From Deuterostichococcus epilithicus (lineage: Eukaryota; Chlorophyta; Trebouxiophyceae; Prasiolales; Stichococcaceae): a DNA stretch of 64,000 bases. Shown here piece after piece: positions 11,001 through 21,500 of the stretch. Made by a program: the position numbers and the translations under genes. Numbering within the stretch: the stretch's first letter is position 1; each line of letters begins with the position of its first letter. The notes below the pieces were generated by a model. It was not told the DNA's origin and did no database searches. It saw only the letters and a program-made list of their open reading frames with translations. The DNA is taken from contig JAVTLE010000016.1 of assembly GCA_033439295.1 (NCBI GenBank), forward strand, positions 2,790,001-2,854,000, read 5' to 3'.

Positions 11001-11797
11001 GTGGCCATCCATCTGGGTGGCGGGGCTGACAAGTGTGGCGAATTGACCCTTGCTGCCGTCCGTATCGCCATCCACATCGCTGTCGCCCCTGTCGGGCTGC
11101 TTGCCGCCGGCCTGCCGCGCCCCTCCATCCGCCTGGGCGCCAAACTTTGCAGGCCGCGGGCTGGCGCCCCTGCCGCATGACCGAAAGGGCAGGCGCTCAG
11201 CAAGCTGGCGTACCCCTGCGGGTGCCAGACCGTGCGCATGCGCATGCGCATTCTCCGATGCAATGGGGTCGCTCTGTGCTCATCACCGAGATGCACACAC
11301 AGTACAGCACAGCACTCACGTGCCGGGGCGCCCCGCTGCGTGCGCGGCCGCGGGGCTGAGGGCGCCAGAGGGTGCGGAGGCCAGCCGCCAGCAGCGGCGC
11401 CGCACGAGGTCCGTGGCCCGTGCCGACGCCCGCCCGCCTGGCCGCATGTACTCGAAGTGCCTGCATGCGCGGGTATGTGCCAGTCCAGGGTCTGACGAGG
11501 GGAACTACCTGCATGATACTGGCATCAGTCTGCACCGCCTGGCACTGCAAGGGCGTGCTTGTGGCACGACAGGTAAAGGGCGTGTAGATGCTTGTGCGTA
11601 CTTGCGCAGGACCAGACTCCTGCAGGGAGCAGGCTCACTTGAAGACGCTGGCATACTGCCAGCCATCTGACGCCGTGGAAGTGGAGACAGCCAGATTCCA
11701 GCCCAGGTGGCGGCTCTCATCCGGCGGCCGTTCCAGCGCCACAGGGTTGCCGTCTTCGTCGCTCCAGCCTGGCCGCTCCAGCAGCCCTGGCGCCGCC
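5052..11797 (-). CDS. DAG-lipase-type class 3 lipase with N-terminal dysferlin (DysF) domain; 5' end unresolved
   Basis: Predicted serine hydrolase of acylglycerols. Exons read: 11639-11797, 11320-11460, a linker from 11169 (end unclear), 10680-10767, 10231-10374, 10105-10143, 9852-9968, 9584-9642, 9143-9313, 8894-8985, 8623-8733, about 8250-8427 (3' end unclear), 8040-8120, 7668-7732, 6726-7361, 6367-6486, 6106-6185, 5800-5928, 5292-5540, 5052-5099. The first two encode a DysF module: RPGWSDEDG, GWNLAV, DGWQYASVFK, then DLVRRRCWRL. The lipase core shows HYVAVDRANHSIVLSIRG, the nucleophile elbow LTGHSMGG, SDFVPRL (candidate acid), PEMLYPAGRVLWLI and a terminal ADHLPDSY (candidate histidine), in the order seen in sn-1 DAG lipases. 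A Ser/Gly/Ala-rich insert (6726-7361) splits the core, as regulatory loops do in DAGLs. No N-terminal transmembrane helices were found; an upstream exon ending in phase 2 must exist but was not located. Confidence 0.8.
6282..6303. repeat. (CTGA)n tetranucleotide microsatellite in a lipase intron
   Basis: Five consecutive CTGA units lie in the intron between lipase exons 6367-6486 and 6106-6185. Confidence 0.8.
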
Positions 11798-13111
11798 CTG
11801 CAATAAACCATGTGGTCTTTAGCGATGCTGGTATTGAACTGATCGTGTGCTGCTCTGCAATGTGCTTGTCCAAGCTGATGGCGGGCAAAATATCATGGCA
11901 ACGACTCTGATACACCAGAAAGAGGCGTTGTCTGCTGGTGTGCTTTGCCGCAGGATCTCGAAACGAGCCTATGAATGAAGGTCATCACAGCACAGCCATC
12001 TGTCTTGGCGTGCGGTACAGCATCACACAAGAGGCGCGGCAAGTATGTTGCCTGCAGACTGTAGCACGAGCGGTTGCGAATTCACAGGCTCTGCTCACTA
12101 CCAAGAAATATTGCAAACGACGTTTCTCGATCGCAGAGCAGATGTGATTGTAAAGAGGCTGGGGCATCATGCAGAGCCGCAGGACTGCTGCATGATGGCA
12201 TGCAGTCCTGCTGGCATAGGGATTGCACCCGCGTCAACTTACAGTCTAATTTTCACGGAACACTTGACAGGCACAGCAAGGCCAAACGCCAGCACGATCT
12301 GTGCTTTTGAGCGTCTCACCATCCGATGCCGTAGTAGCGCTGATTCTCCCAAACTTCATTCACCTCCGTCGCGCCCATGCTGTCAACGCAAGCGGATTGC
12401 ACTTTCAATAATCGAATTTCACTTACGAAGCTTGTGCCGTACTCCAGTGTTCAGATGTCAGTCGGCCCTGCGAGCGCAAGCTTATAACAGACAATGCTGC
12501 GCTCCTGTCATGCCCCGCAACTTTCAAGACGCCGTGTTGTGGTGCGCACAAACATCAAGCATTCAATTCAAGTGTGAGGCACACCGGCGCTTTGGAGGTG
12601 CTGACCAGCTTCGGTCAGGGTATTGCCCTTGATCAAATTATGAGCTGGCACACGGTCGACACCTTGACTACCTACCGGAACGCGTGAGGTCAGTGAGAAG
12701 CCTTTTGAGACATTGAAGACCTTGCCTCAACGCTGCTGTTGCCGCGCTTTTGGAGTGCCGTAAGCTTGCTCTGCAATCTCATGCAAAAGAAACCCGTTGA
12801 AACCCGTTGCTGCTTGTCAGGCAATTATAGACGGCCTTGAGCAGCCGCAAACATAGCACAACTGGAAAATTGCCGTCCTAAGGCGGTATATCAGGAAGTC
12901 AAGCTTTGAACAATTCCCCGCGGACGCGGCGCTGCCGCGCCGCGCTGCATTCTCGTGCCCAGGGTCGCACGCCTGGAACAACGGTTACAGACCTGCACTG
13001 CTGACTGCGGCTACAGTGTCAGGCCGCCGCGCCCAGCTTGCATTAGCCGCCGGCTAGGCCGCGGCAGCGTGGCGGCACGGCGGAACTCTTGTCCCTGGGG
13101 CCGATTTCAGC
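11798..13111. promoter_or_regulatory. divergent interval between lipase and ING genes
   Basis: About 1.3 kb. It should hold the unresolved 5' exon(s) of the lipase on the minus strand and the ING promoter on the plus strand. Several ORFs of 60-195 codons are open on the plus strand (for example 12045-12632), but they have no recognisable family and base composition less GC-rich than the flanking genes. A GC-rich palindrome-like segment (GGCGCTGCCGCGCCGCGC) lies near 12929-12946. Confidence 0.4.
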
Positions 13112-15510
13112 ATGGCCGACTACCTCCAGAAGTTTGTCGAAGGTGAGCTCGACTCATCTGCTGCAACATCGCTGCAGAGTCGGTGCACTTCTTCGGCATG
13201 GGCTCTGGCAGCCAGCAAGGCCTTTGTTGGCAACAATGCGAGCCATTCAACGCTGGCGACTAGCAGGCCTGCAGTCGGCACTGGACCGTGTGCTCACCCC
13301 CATATGCGGAAAGTAGATGGCAAATTTCAGACGCCGTCTGGAACACAACTGCACCTGTTGTGCAGACACGACGCTACTGTCGGCGGAGCCCGCTCGGGTG
13401 CTGAAGCAGATGCGCAGCTGTAATATTGCTGTTATCACTAGAGAGCAAAACAGCGAGAAGAAGAAGATTTTTTGCTGCCTGCAGACACAGCGCTGCTGCC
13501 GGCGGAGCTGGCCCGGGTGCTGAAGCAGATGCGGGAGCTGGACGAACAGGCAGCGACGCTGCAAGCCGGCATCGATGCTGCCGTGCGCGCAAAGATCCAG
13601 AAAGCCGTCCAGAAGGTGGGGCTATTCCGCGGGCGGCAGTCTGCAGGCATTAGCCCTGGCTGGGGCAGTAGCCTTGCTGTGGACTGCACATGGAGCGACT
13701 GCCACAAGGCAATTTGATACTGCCCCGTGTCGAACACTCGGGCGGGATTTTGCGCCCTGGCGTGCTGCAGCTTGACATGAACAAAAAAGGGGGGAAAAAA
13801 TTCGCCCATAAGCCTGCAGGGGCAAGTTGCAGTCGCCAGAACCAGGAAGCCTTTCTGGCCAGTACAGCACTGGAACTCCAGGCGCAAACCGTGCCGGCCT
13901 GCGACAGCGACATGCTGCGACGGCGAGGCTGCGACAACAATGAAGTGCATGCGTCGGCTGGCCACAGGCCAAGACAGCGGCGGCGCACAGGTCCAAGCGC
14001 ACGAAGAGCGCCCCACGGCCGGCGGCGCCGCTCAAAATGGACGAGAAGCTTGTGGACGAGTGCCGCCGCATGCTGGCGGTGGGCGAGGATAAGGTGCACA
14101 TTCACCTGCGCTACAAGGTTGATGTGACAGATATCCACTTGCGGTGCCGATGGGTCTTTTGATGGGTGGTGGCGCTGGGGAACAACGAGGCATGAAGTTC
14201 TGATGCCACTTACTGCAGACTGCAGCTCCTTAGTCACTGCTCGCTGCAGACAGCCTGTCGAAGCAGCACGCGGCAATCACTGACTCGCCCGGCCAAGAGA
14301 GTCAGCTGCTGAGGCCCTTTCAAAGGCAACACATTTGTGCCTGCTGCATCGCTCCCTGCCGGTACCCACACGTCCAGCCCACTTCCCCATGCCCATGCCC
14401 CCCCACAGGCGCTGCTGGCACAGCAGATCTACAACTTCGTAGACGAACGCATCCGTGTGACCGACGCCGCCCTGAAGACCTTCGGCAACGAGCTGGCGCG
14501 TGAGCGGCGAAAGCTGGGCCTGCCGCCAGTGGACAGCGGTGGGGACAGCGGCGACGGCAGCAGGAAGCAGGGCAAGCTGAAGCGGAAGCGGGAAGCGGAG
14601 GCCATTGCTGATTCTGCGGTGCCGCCTGACGGCGCGGGCTCGCCGGCACTGCTGCCACCGGTGGCCGCGCAAGGTACAGGGCGGCCTGTTGCCAGTGTTC
14701 TTCAGGCTTTCAGAAAATCAGCGACAGCACACACATTGGAGAGGTTTCCAGAGCAGCTGCCAGCACATGGCAGCGGCGCCAGGCTGTCCCTGTGGCGTCT
14801 TGTGCGCTTGTGCTGTACCCAGGCATGGTTGCGTTGCCAGGCCACTTGTCTCTGCACATCTGAGCAGACACTCATAGACATCATCTGGCAATGCTCGAGC
14901 ACTCACCAACATCCTCCTGCTGCGCAGGCGCGGCGCTGCCACCGTTTAACCCGGCGGCGCAGGGCACCATACCCGCGGCCACTGGCAACGAGCCGACTTA
15001 CTGCTACTGCCAGCGTGTCTCCTACGGCGACATGATCGCATGCGACAACACCGACTGCGCCATTGAGTGGTTCCACAACGTGCGGCGCGCTGACAACCCT
15101 CAGCTCCTTGTCTGATCTGCCAGTGCTGTTGCACAAGTGTCATTATTATGTGAGGATTCCATGATGTGCGCCGGCGCCTCCAGCGGGATTCAGTCTGTAT
15201 ACCTGCATGAAGTTTGCACCGCTGCAGTCTTGAGCAAACTCCCACGTCATGCCGGCGGGCAGCATTTATTGACGGACGGCGCTCTGTGAAAGGCGCTTGA
15301 AATGCAAGCAGACTCCCAATGTGACCGTATGGCAAGCCTCATAGTGGGTGCTGCAGACAGTGACTCGAAGGGAAGTCGAGTCAAGACGCTGACAGGTGTG
15401 GTTGTTCCCATGCGTAGGTGTGCGTCGGCATCAAGCCAGGCACGCAGCTGAAGGGCAAGTGGTATTGCAATGATTGCGCTGAGCTCAAGCGCGCCGGCAA
15501 GCTCAGCTGA
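13112..15510 (+). CDS. ING-family PHD-finger chromatin protein
   Basis: A complete six-exon gene of 273 residues; every phase closes: 13112-13142, 13485-13615, 13968-14117, 14409-14673, 14928-15079, 15418-15510. The N-terminal ING coiled coil reads [19 protein letters not shown] and continues at [17 protein letters not shown] basic Lys/Arg/Ala linker and a KRKREAE stretch (likely nuclear signal) follow. The C-terminal PHD finger begins [18 protein letters not shown], has EWFHNVCVG and ends WYCNDC, giving all eight C4HC3 zinc ligands and the aromatic and acidic residues (Tyr, Asp, Trp) that read H3K4me3 in ING proteins. The protein should act in the nucleus as a subunit of a histone acetyltransferase or deacetylase complex. 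The PHD core is split by an intron right after WFHN. Partial extra copies of exon 2 and of the last exon lie in flanking noncoding DNA. Confidence 0.93.
13366..13425 (+). pseudogene. duplicated, degenerate copy of ING exon 2 inside intron 1
   Basis: The copy starts with the same CAG acceptor and GACAC and repeats the exon text with a few changes ([14 protein letters not shown] against [14 protein letters not shown]). It lies exactly 119 bp upstream of the true exon start (13485) and decays after about 60 bases. The true exon keeps frame and homology, so the copy looks like an exon duplication remnant or pseudo-exon. Confidence 0.8.
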
Positions 15511-15997
15511 GTAAGGAAACCGCAGCTGGCGGCGGCGCATAGCCTGTACACCATGGACTGCGCCAAGCTCAAGTGCATCAGCGAACGGAGTAAAAGCACT
15601 TTAGGCACCTGGCATGCAGCTCAAGCGTGCCGGCAAGCTCAGCTGAGGTGCTGCGGCGCCATGCATGACATGGGATGTCCAACTCCCAGGGTACGCTGCG
15701 AGGCAAGGCTGCAGCTGTACGTGCTTTCAATGCACGAAGCCTTGTAGAGCGCAAGTGTCAAGTGCCAGATGCCTGGACGTTTCGCAAAGACTGCGGTAAC
15801 CTGGGCTACTTACCATGGATGCCTACTCAGGGGTAGCAAAATCCTCGTCTTAGATCCATGAGACAAGCGCAGGATGCACAAGTACCTCAATCAAAACACG
15901 TACAACGCAACTGAAGCAATATCTGTCAATGAACAGCAAAAACGAAACACAAAGCGACATGTTGATGGGTCGGTCGTCTCGTAGAACTTCAGTGCCC
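15511..15997. other. convergent spacer with duplicated pieces of the ING terminal exon
   Basis: At 15611-15647 the last 27 or so bases of the ING coding exon, including its TGA, recur with one or two changes (CTCAAGCGTGCCGGCAAGCT). A shorter piece (TGCGCCAAGCTCAAG) lies near 15558-15572. No ORF of note. The 3' ends of the ING and RNase T2 transcripts must fall here. Confidence 0.7.
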
Positions 15998-17725
15998 TCA
16001 TTCCTGGCCACGTGGCTGAGGCGGCGGGAACTGCATCGGGTGCGCGCAGTTTGCGTTGTGGCAACCCGTCCCAGGGCACGCCTGGTCGCAGTCCTCGAAC
16101 TCGAGCCGCTCGTTGACGCACATCCAGATCTGTGCCAGGTCACAGGACGGTCAGTGGCAGTCATGCAGGCGCCCCGGCAGCAGCTTGCTTTTATGGTTCG
16201 GGGCGCAGCTTCCTCGCCGATCCTTCCCTGCAGGACCTGGCCCGGCCTTTCTGCAAACACCAACTCAACCTGCAAGCAATGTGATCAGTGTAGCAGAATG
16301 GACCGAGGTGCGTCGTCAGCAGCCCACTGCAAGGTAAGCGGCCATTGGCCCAGCGGGTGACGCCGACCTCCCCTGGGCGGCCCTCGCCTCTCGCGAACAC
16401 CATTTGCACAAGCGATCAACGTCTCAGCTGAGCCCCCTCCGTATGCTTCCCCTCCTTCCCCTGACGCAGAAGCCCCGCCCACATGTGCGCGACCCCTCCT
16501 GCTACCAGGGGGGTATAGGGTTCCGGGTTTTCGACCCACCTCCGTGAGCTTGCCGCAGACACAGTGCACCAGCGGCTGCGAGCCGATGTGGGCCTCCACC
16601 GCCGCCACGATGTCCGCCGAGCTGTACCTTATGTGTGCGTCCGGCTGGATGCCAGCCCGCAACAGCGCATCCTGTGGGCGGGCGTGAGACTTGGTGGCCT
16701 GCTGCTCGTACGTGTGCTGCTCTGCGCGCTCTGCAGGATAAGCAAACATCAGGAGCTGCAGGGGCCATTACAACAGATAAAGGTCACCTCCAGGACGGCG
16801 GCCTCATGCAGGCGCAGCGTGGCGTTGAAAAAGTCCGTCTCCGCGGGGAACAGCTCCTCTGCGCAGGTGCCGTGCTTCTCCCACTCGTGCGCCTGCAGGG
16901 GCAGCAAAGGCCGCGAAGGGGTCAGGGCTCAGCAGGGCGCTGCCTCGGGCCGGGATCGTGGGCTCCGAGGCAGGTTGCCCACCGCATGGGGCGGCGCCTC
17001 TGGCCCCTGGAGGGGTGCCCTGCACGGCTGCGATGCGTGGGCAGCGTATGCACCCAGCTCAGCTGGCGGAAGTGCTCGCACTCGAGCCTGGGGTGTGGGT
17101 GGCACGGCAGAGCGTGGCAGAAGACCGCCGCTCACCCAGAAGCCTTCGTTCGCGCCGTAGTAGGACGGCCACTGGGCGTCCAGCAGGGGCCGCATCGGCG
17201 CCAGTGGCGCGGCGTCAAACCGCTCGTGGTGGCAGAACGACGGCCACCGGCCGCTGTCGAAGTTCTTCCAGAGACCGTGGACCGTGAATCGCGCCCTGCG
17301 AGGGGGCGCGCCGCCGGGGGTCGGGCAGCCGATTAGGCGGACGGGCTGTGCCGGCGGCGCTACTGTGATGGTGCATGCTGCTAGTACATGTGACAGGAAC
17401 CTGAGCGCAGCTTATACATGATGCCCAGAATGCTGAATCGTTCAAGCTGCTTTTCAACATACTGTGTGGGCGTGAAGTGGCACTTCCCAGGACTGCCGCA
17501 CGGTGTGAAGGGCCATTGCCTGTGACACCATTTGGCGTCAGTGTCAACATACCAGCGCAAAATTTGAGGCACCCATACTGGGCACGCGTGTGATCACGAA
17601 TCAGTGCAGGACCAAGGCTAGTTGCAGCACACGATTTACCTCACGAGGTAGAAGAATGTATCCGCGCGTACAGCAGGGAGGCAGCATGCCAGCAGCAGCG
17701 CGACGGTGAAACGTAGCGCAACCAT
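15998..17725 (-). CDS. secreted ribonuclease T2
   Basis: A complete six-exon gene of 223 residues: 17640-17725, 17463-17519, 17136-17295, 16788-16892, 16540-16671, 15998-16129; all phases agree. Residues 1-21 form a signal peptide (hydrophobic FTVALLLACCLPAVRA), and the mature chain starts near DTFFYLVRQWP. Both catalytic sites are present: CAS-1 FTVHGLWKN with its histidine, and CAS-2 HEWEKHGTCA with Glu, Lys and His. Cysteines at the family positions (PCGSPGKC, SFCHHE, VHCVCG, CVNERLEFEDC) would form disulphides. The enzyme should cut single-stranded RNA via a 2',3'-cyclic phosphate, outside the cell or in the vacuole, often for phosphate scavenging. The tail after the last core cysteine is unusual: a short Cys-rich extension (ACPGTGCHNANC) followed by a Pro/Gln-rich end. 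Confidence 0.94.
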
Positions 17726-18590
17726 TGAAAGGAGGATGTGAGTGTTGCACGACCTCCTCAGCAGGTACGCGACTGTCCTGCTCGTGTGTCTCTATAACAT
17801 CCGTTCCACGATTCAAGTTCGAAATTGCACCACTGGGAATAGTTTGCGCGTGCCACTCACCCCGCAACTGGCCTTCCGACGGATCTCAGATCTTCGCAAG
17901 CAGAGCTGCCCTTGATGACATCTGCACAGAAGAAATGACCCAGGGCTCAGGCTGTTCGCGCTGAAATTCGGACTCCTTCCGGAAATTCTGACATCCGCCG
18001 GCGCAATTTGCCGCGGCGTGGGGCTACTTTGGTACCCATGCAAATAACAGCACACCAAAGCGCGAGCGGGTAGATTGCATTGTGGGGGTACATGAGACTG
18101 GTCCATACAAACAAGCAACAGTTCAATTCTTGATCCGGCAAGAGTGTAGACGTTTCTGTAGAAATGCACACTTGAGCACAGGCTCCAAGCAAAACGGCAC
18201 GCCGCAAGACACATGCATACACCTTGGTGCACGACGAGGCATGGTTTTCGCACTGAACTTTGTGTACGAAAATTCCCTAAACCTGCGCTAGATCAACCTT
18301 CGAAAACTCGAGGCATGGTTCGTTCAGAAACTGGCACAGCTGATATTTGCTGCCTATGGAATGACGAACAGCTTGGCCACTGCGACGGCATGATATTGGC
18401 AGCGGCAGACTTGAAGCTCAAGTAGCAGCTGACCTACTGAGAAGAACTATATAATTACCGTGGCCTACCTAGGCACCTCCAACTTGTTGTACACATCCCC
18501 AGATAACCATGCTGTGAATGACGGCAACCCGCGTTTGCGGGGCGCCCTGTGACTGTTGCTGCCGGCCCCAAGCTGCAGCGGGCAGCTTGT
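17726..18590. other. intergenic, nothing recognised
   Basis: About 865 bp between the RNase T2 start and the stop of the next minus-strand gene. It should hold the RNase T2 promoter and the neighbour's 3' untranslated region. Short ORFs only, no repeats or RNA gene seen. Confidence 0.5.
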
Positions 18591-21500
18591 TCATCGCACG
18601 TATCCCAAAGCCTTATCAGGTTTGTAGCCCTCCAATATGCAGCCATTACCCATGGTATACTGCGTGCGGTCCTCGCCGGGCCCGACGCAGCGCGTCAGCG
18701 TCCGGAGAAAGTCCCGGCCCTGCACAGCAGCATCTCTCGAACCTGACACGGCCAGCTAGTCCTAGGCTCGTGCGAGGTGCTTGCCTTTGAGAGCATGCGA
18801 TGTGCAATACCGGCCGAACTAGCAGCAGCCGAGCAGAGCTAAGCATGGCTGCGATGTCTGGGTCGGCACTGTTAGGTCGTTCAAGCGGCACACACCTTCC
18901 AAGTGGCGATGAAGCCGATGCGGGTGGCGAGCAAGCCGGACGCCTCACATTCGGCATCCGTGGACAGAAACCATGGCGACAGCTGCCGACCAATCTGCAC
19001 GTCGCCCACCGCTGCTGTGCCGTGCAACTGCCTGCTGGCAGCAGCACCGGTGCCTCCGGCGCCCTTCGCAACCTCGGTGCTGATGGCTGCGCGGTCCGCA
19101 GCAGCCGCTGCCACGTTGCTGGCTGCGAGCAGGCGCCGGCTGCGGTCAGCTGCTGCTGCTGCTGCTGTCGCGGCGGCAGCCGCCGCCGCCCTTGGCGGAG
19201 GCGGCGGCGGCGCCGGGATGGACGAGCAGTTGTACAGCGGCGTGCGGCCCTTGTCAGGCTGCACCGTACTGGCGTACAGCCCCAGGACCAGGCCGTTGAG
19301 CGTCATGTAGGCGAAGGAGTCGCCCCACTGGCCGCCTGAGGGCAAACAGCCGCGATGTCAGCCTCACGGGCTTGCCCTGTCAAAAGCTATAACGAACACA
19401 CAGGCCACGGACATACGGAGCCCATTTGGTGCGCTCTCATCTGTTGCAGCAGGACGCCAAAGGCTGCATGTTCACATGCATTGATTCACAGCCTCGATGC
19501 TCTTGTTTGATACTATTGCTCTCGCCAATGACGCGGTGTACACAGCAGATCGATGCGGCTGTGCTGCTGCTCTCAGAAAACCTTACCATCGCCAGTCCGC
19601 TGCGAATTGTTTTAAGTTGTCTGTCTCAAGAGTAACATGCTTAAACGCCGGCGTCAAGTCAGGCGCGCACCGCTGCAGCACAGCTCCTTTGCATGGGCAT
19701 CGCAGCTCGGCATGTTCGAGCGGTACACACGCAGGCAGGACGTCGTGATGTCGTATAGCAGGCTGCCGTCCTCCAGGGTTGGCTCGATGTCGCGCCCAAA
19801 TGCCTGTTTACGCAGCACAGCACAATGCCAAGCAAAAGTAAGTGGGAAGCTGTTGAGTATGGGGGTTGATGCCAGAAATGCGGGGCTCTTGCGGCAGCAG
19901 GCAGGAACGACATCTGAAGGCAGTGCTGACAAAAGACTTCCCACCTGCAGCACATATTTTTCATCAACGTCTACATCTGGTTGAGGCGCGCTTGAGGAAG
20001 CATAGGCAGAGAGGAGGGTGACTCACGCTGGCGTAGGTATCTACAAAGCCATACATACCGATTGTCGGGTCGCCGGAGAAACCCATTGCCTTACCCGTGG
20101 AGCCAGGCAGGGCTTGCGCCACGTGCTCGTTCCAGCTGCTGAGGAAGAGCCACTGCGGCTGCAACTGTAAGTGGAAACAAGAAGCAGCCGCTCAACTGGG
20201 CAGGCGTCCCAAGGCTGGCAGCGGCACGCAGTCGCCGGTACCACCGACCATCCATTTCTAGCGAGCGCCACAAGGAAACATGTCATGCCCAGACGCTGGG
20301 CCATGTCCAGCGCAACATACAGCACAGGCATTCTGCAGCATGCTGACGGCGTTTCCGGGTCACCTGGAATGCCGTCTCGAACTGCTTGCGCAGGGTGTGG
20401 CCCATCCAGGTGCCCACAGCCGCGAAGGCGGCGCTGCTGTAGGTCAGCTGGTACGACGGCGACACCGCCAGCTGCGTTCCCGCGACGCCTTTTCCCGCCG
20501 CCGGCTTGGAGTGGCTCTGTCAACCGAGGGCAAAACCAGTCGGCTGGAGCTCTGGCTGCTGGGCAGCAGCCCACGAGACAGTCTTGGCAAGTTCCGCTAC
20601 ATATGGCCCCGCCTGCCAGCAGTGGCTTGCGACGCGCTGACGCCCCCAGCCCCCAGACCCTCGCTGCGACAGACCGCAGGCTCCTGGGCAGTCACCATAC
20701 CATGCTTGGGCGCTGCAGCCCGCCAGAACGCGAGCTGTTCACAGGGCGCACCTGGTTGCAGGCGGCGTTGGTGATGAAGGCCAGCTCCTTGCACAGCGAC
20801 ATGAAGGACCATTCGTCCTCATGGCTGATCCACATCGGCTGCGCAACCACGTTGTTGATGCCCCAGTTGCGCTCCACGGCCTGCACAAGTCCAGGCGTCT
20901 TTCAGTGGATGTAGTCCTCGTTTCATGTCAGCTGCTGAGCAGGCGCAGCTGGCAGGCGCAAGTTGGCGGCTATATTTGTTGCTGCGCTTGTGGATATCGT
21001 CAGCACCCTCCGAGCTGACGCCACCGCCTGCTGCAACGCAACGCAGCGGAGAGCACTGCAGAGACGCGTTCTGACCCGAGCACCAAGCCTTGAACCTGCC
21101 ACACGGCCGCGCCCGCACCTTGACGAAGGCAGGCTCGGTGCTGGGCACCGCCGGGTATGCAAAAACCTTCTTGTTGGTCGCCGGGTCGCGCAGCCACATG
21201 TGCTGGTACTTCCGCTTGTTGTACAGCCGCAGTACATACTTCCACATCAGTTTGGCCGGCGTCACATCCTCTGGTGGCAGCCCGCGGTCGGGGAGCCGCT
21301 GCCACGCCGCGATGTCGGGCGTCTGGATGCCCTGCAGCTCAAATTGGAAGAAGCGTCAGCCAGCGTGGCACGCAGACTGCCGAGTAAAGGAGAGCAGTCA
21401 GAGTGTGTGAGCCTGAAGCGGCAAGGGCGACATGCAGAAGAGATGCCCTCACGCCGATGCTGCCGCCGCCGCCGCTCGCCTCTGTCCAGCTGCTCTGCTC

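Noticed and set aside
12045-12632. 195-codon plus-strand ORF upstream of the ING gene
   Set aside because: No recognisable domain, no codon bias like the neighbours and no splice logic; may be chance.
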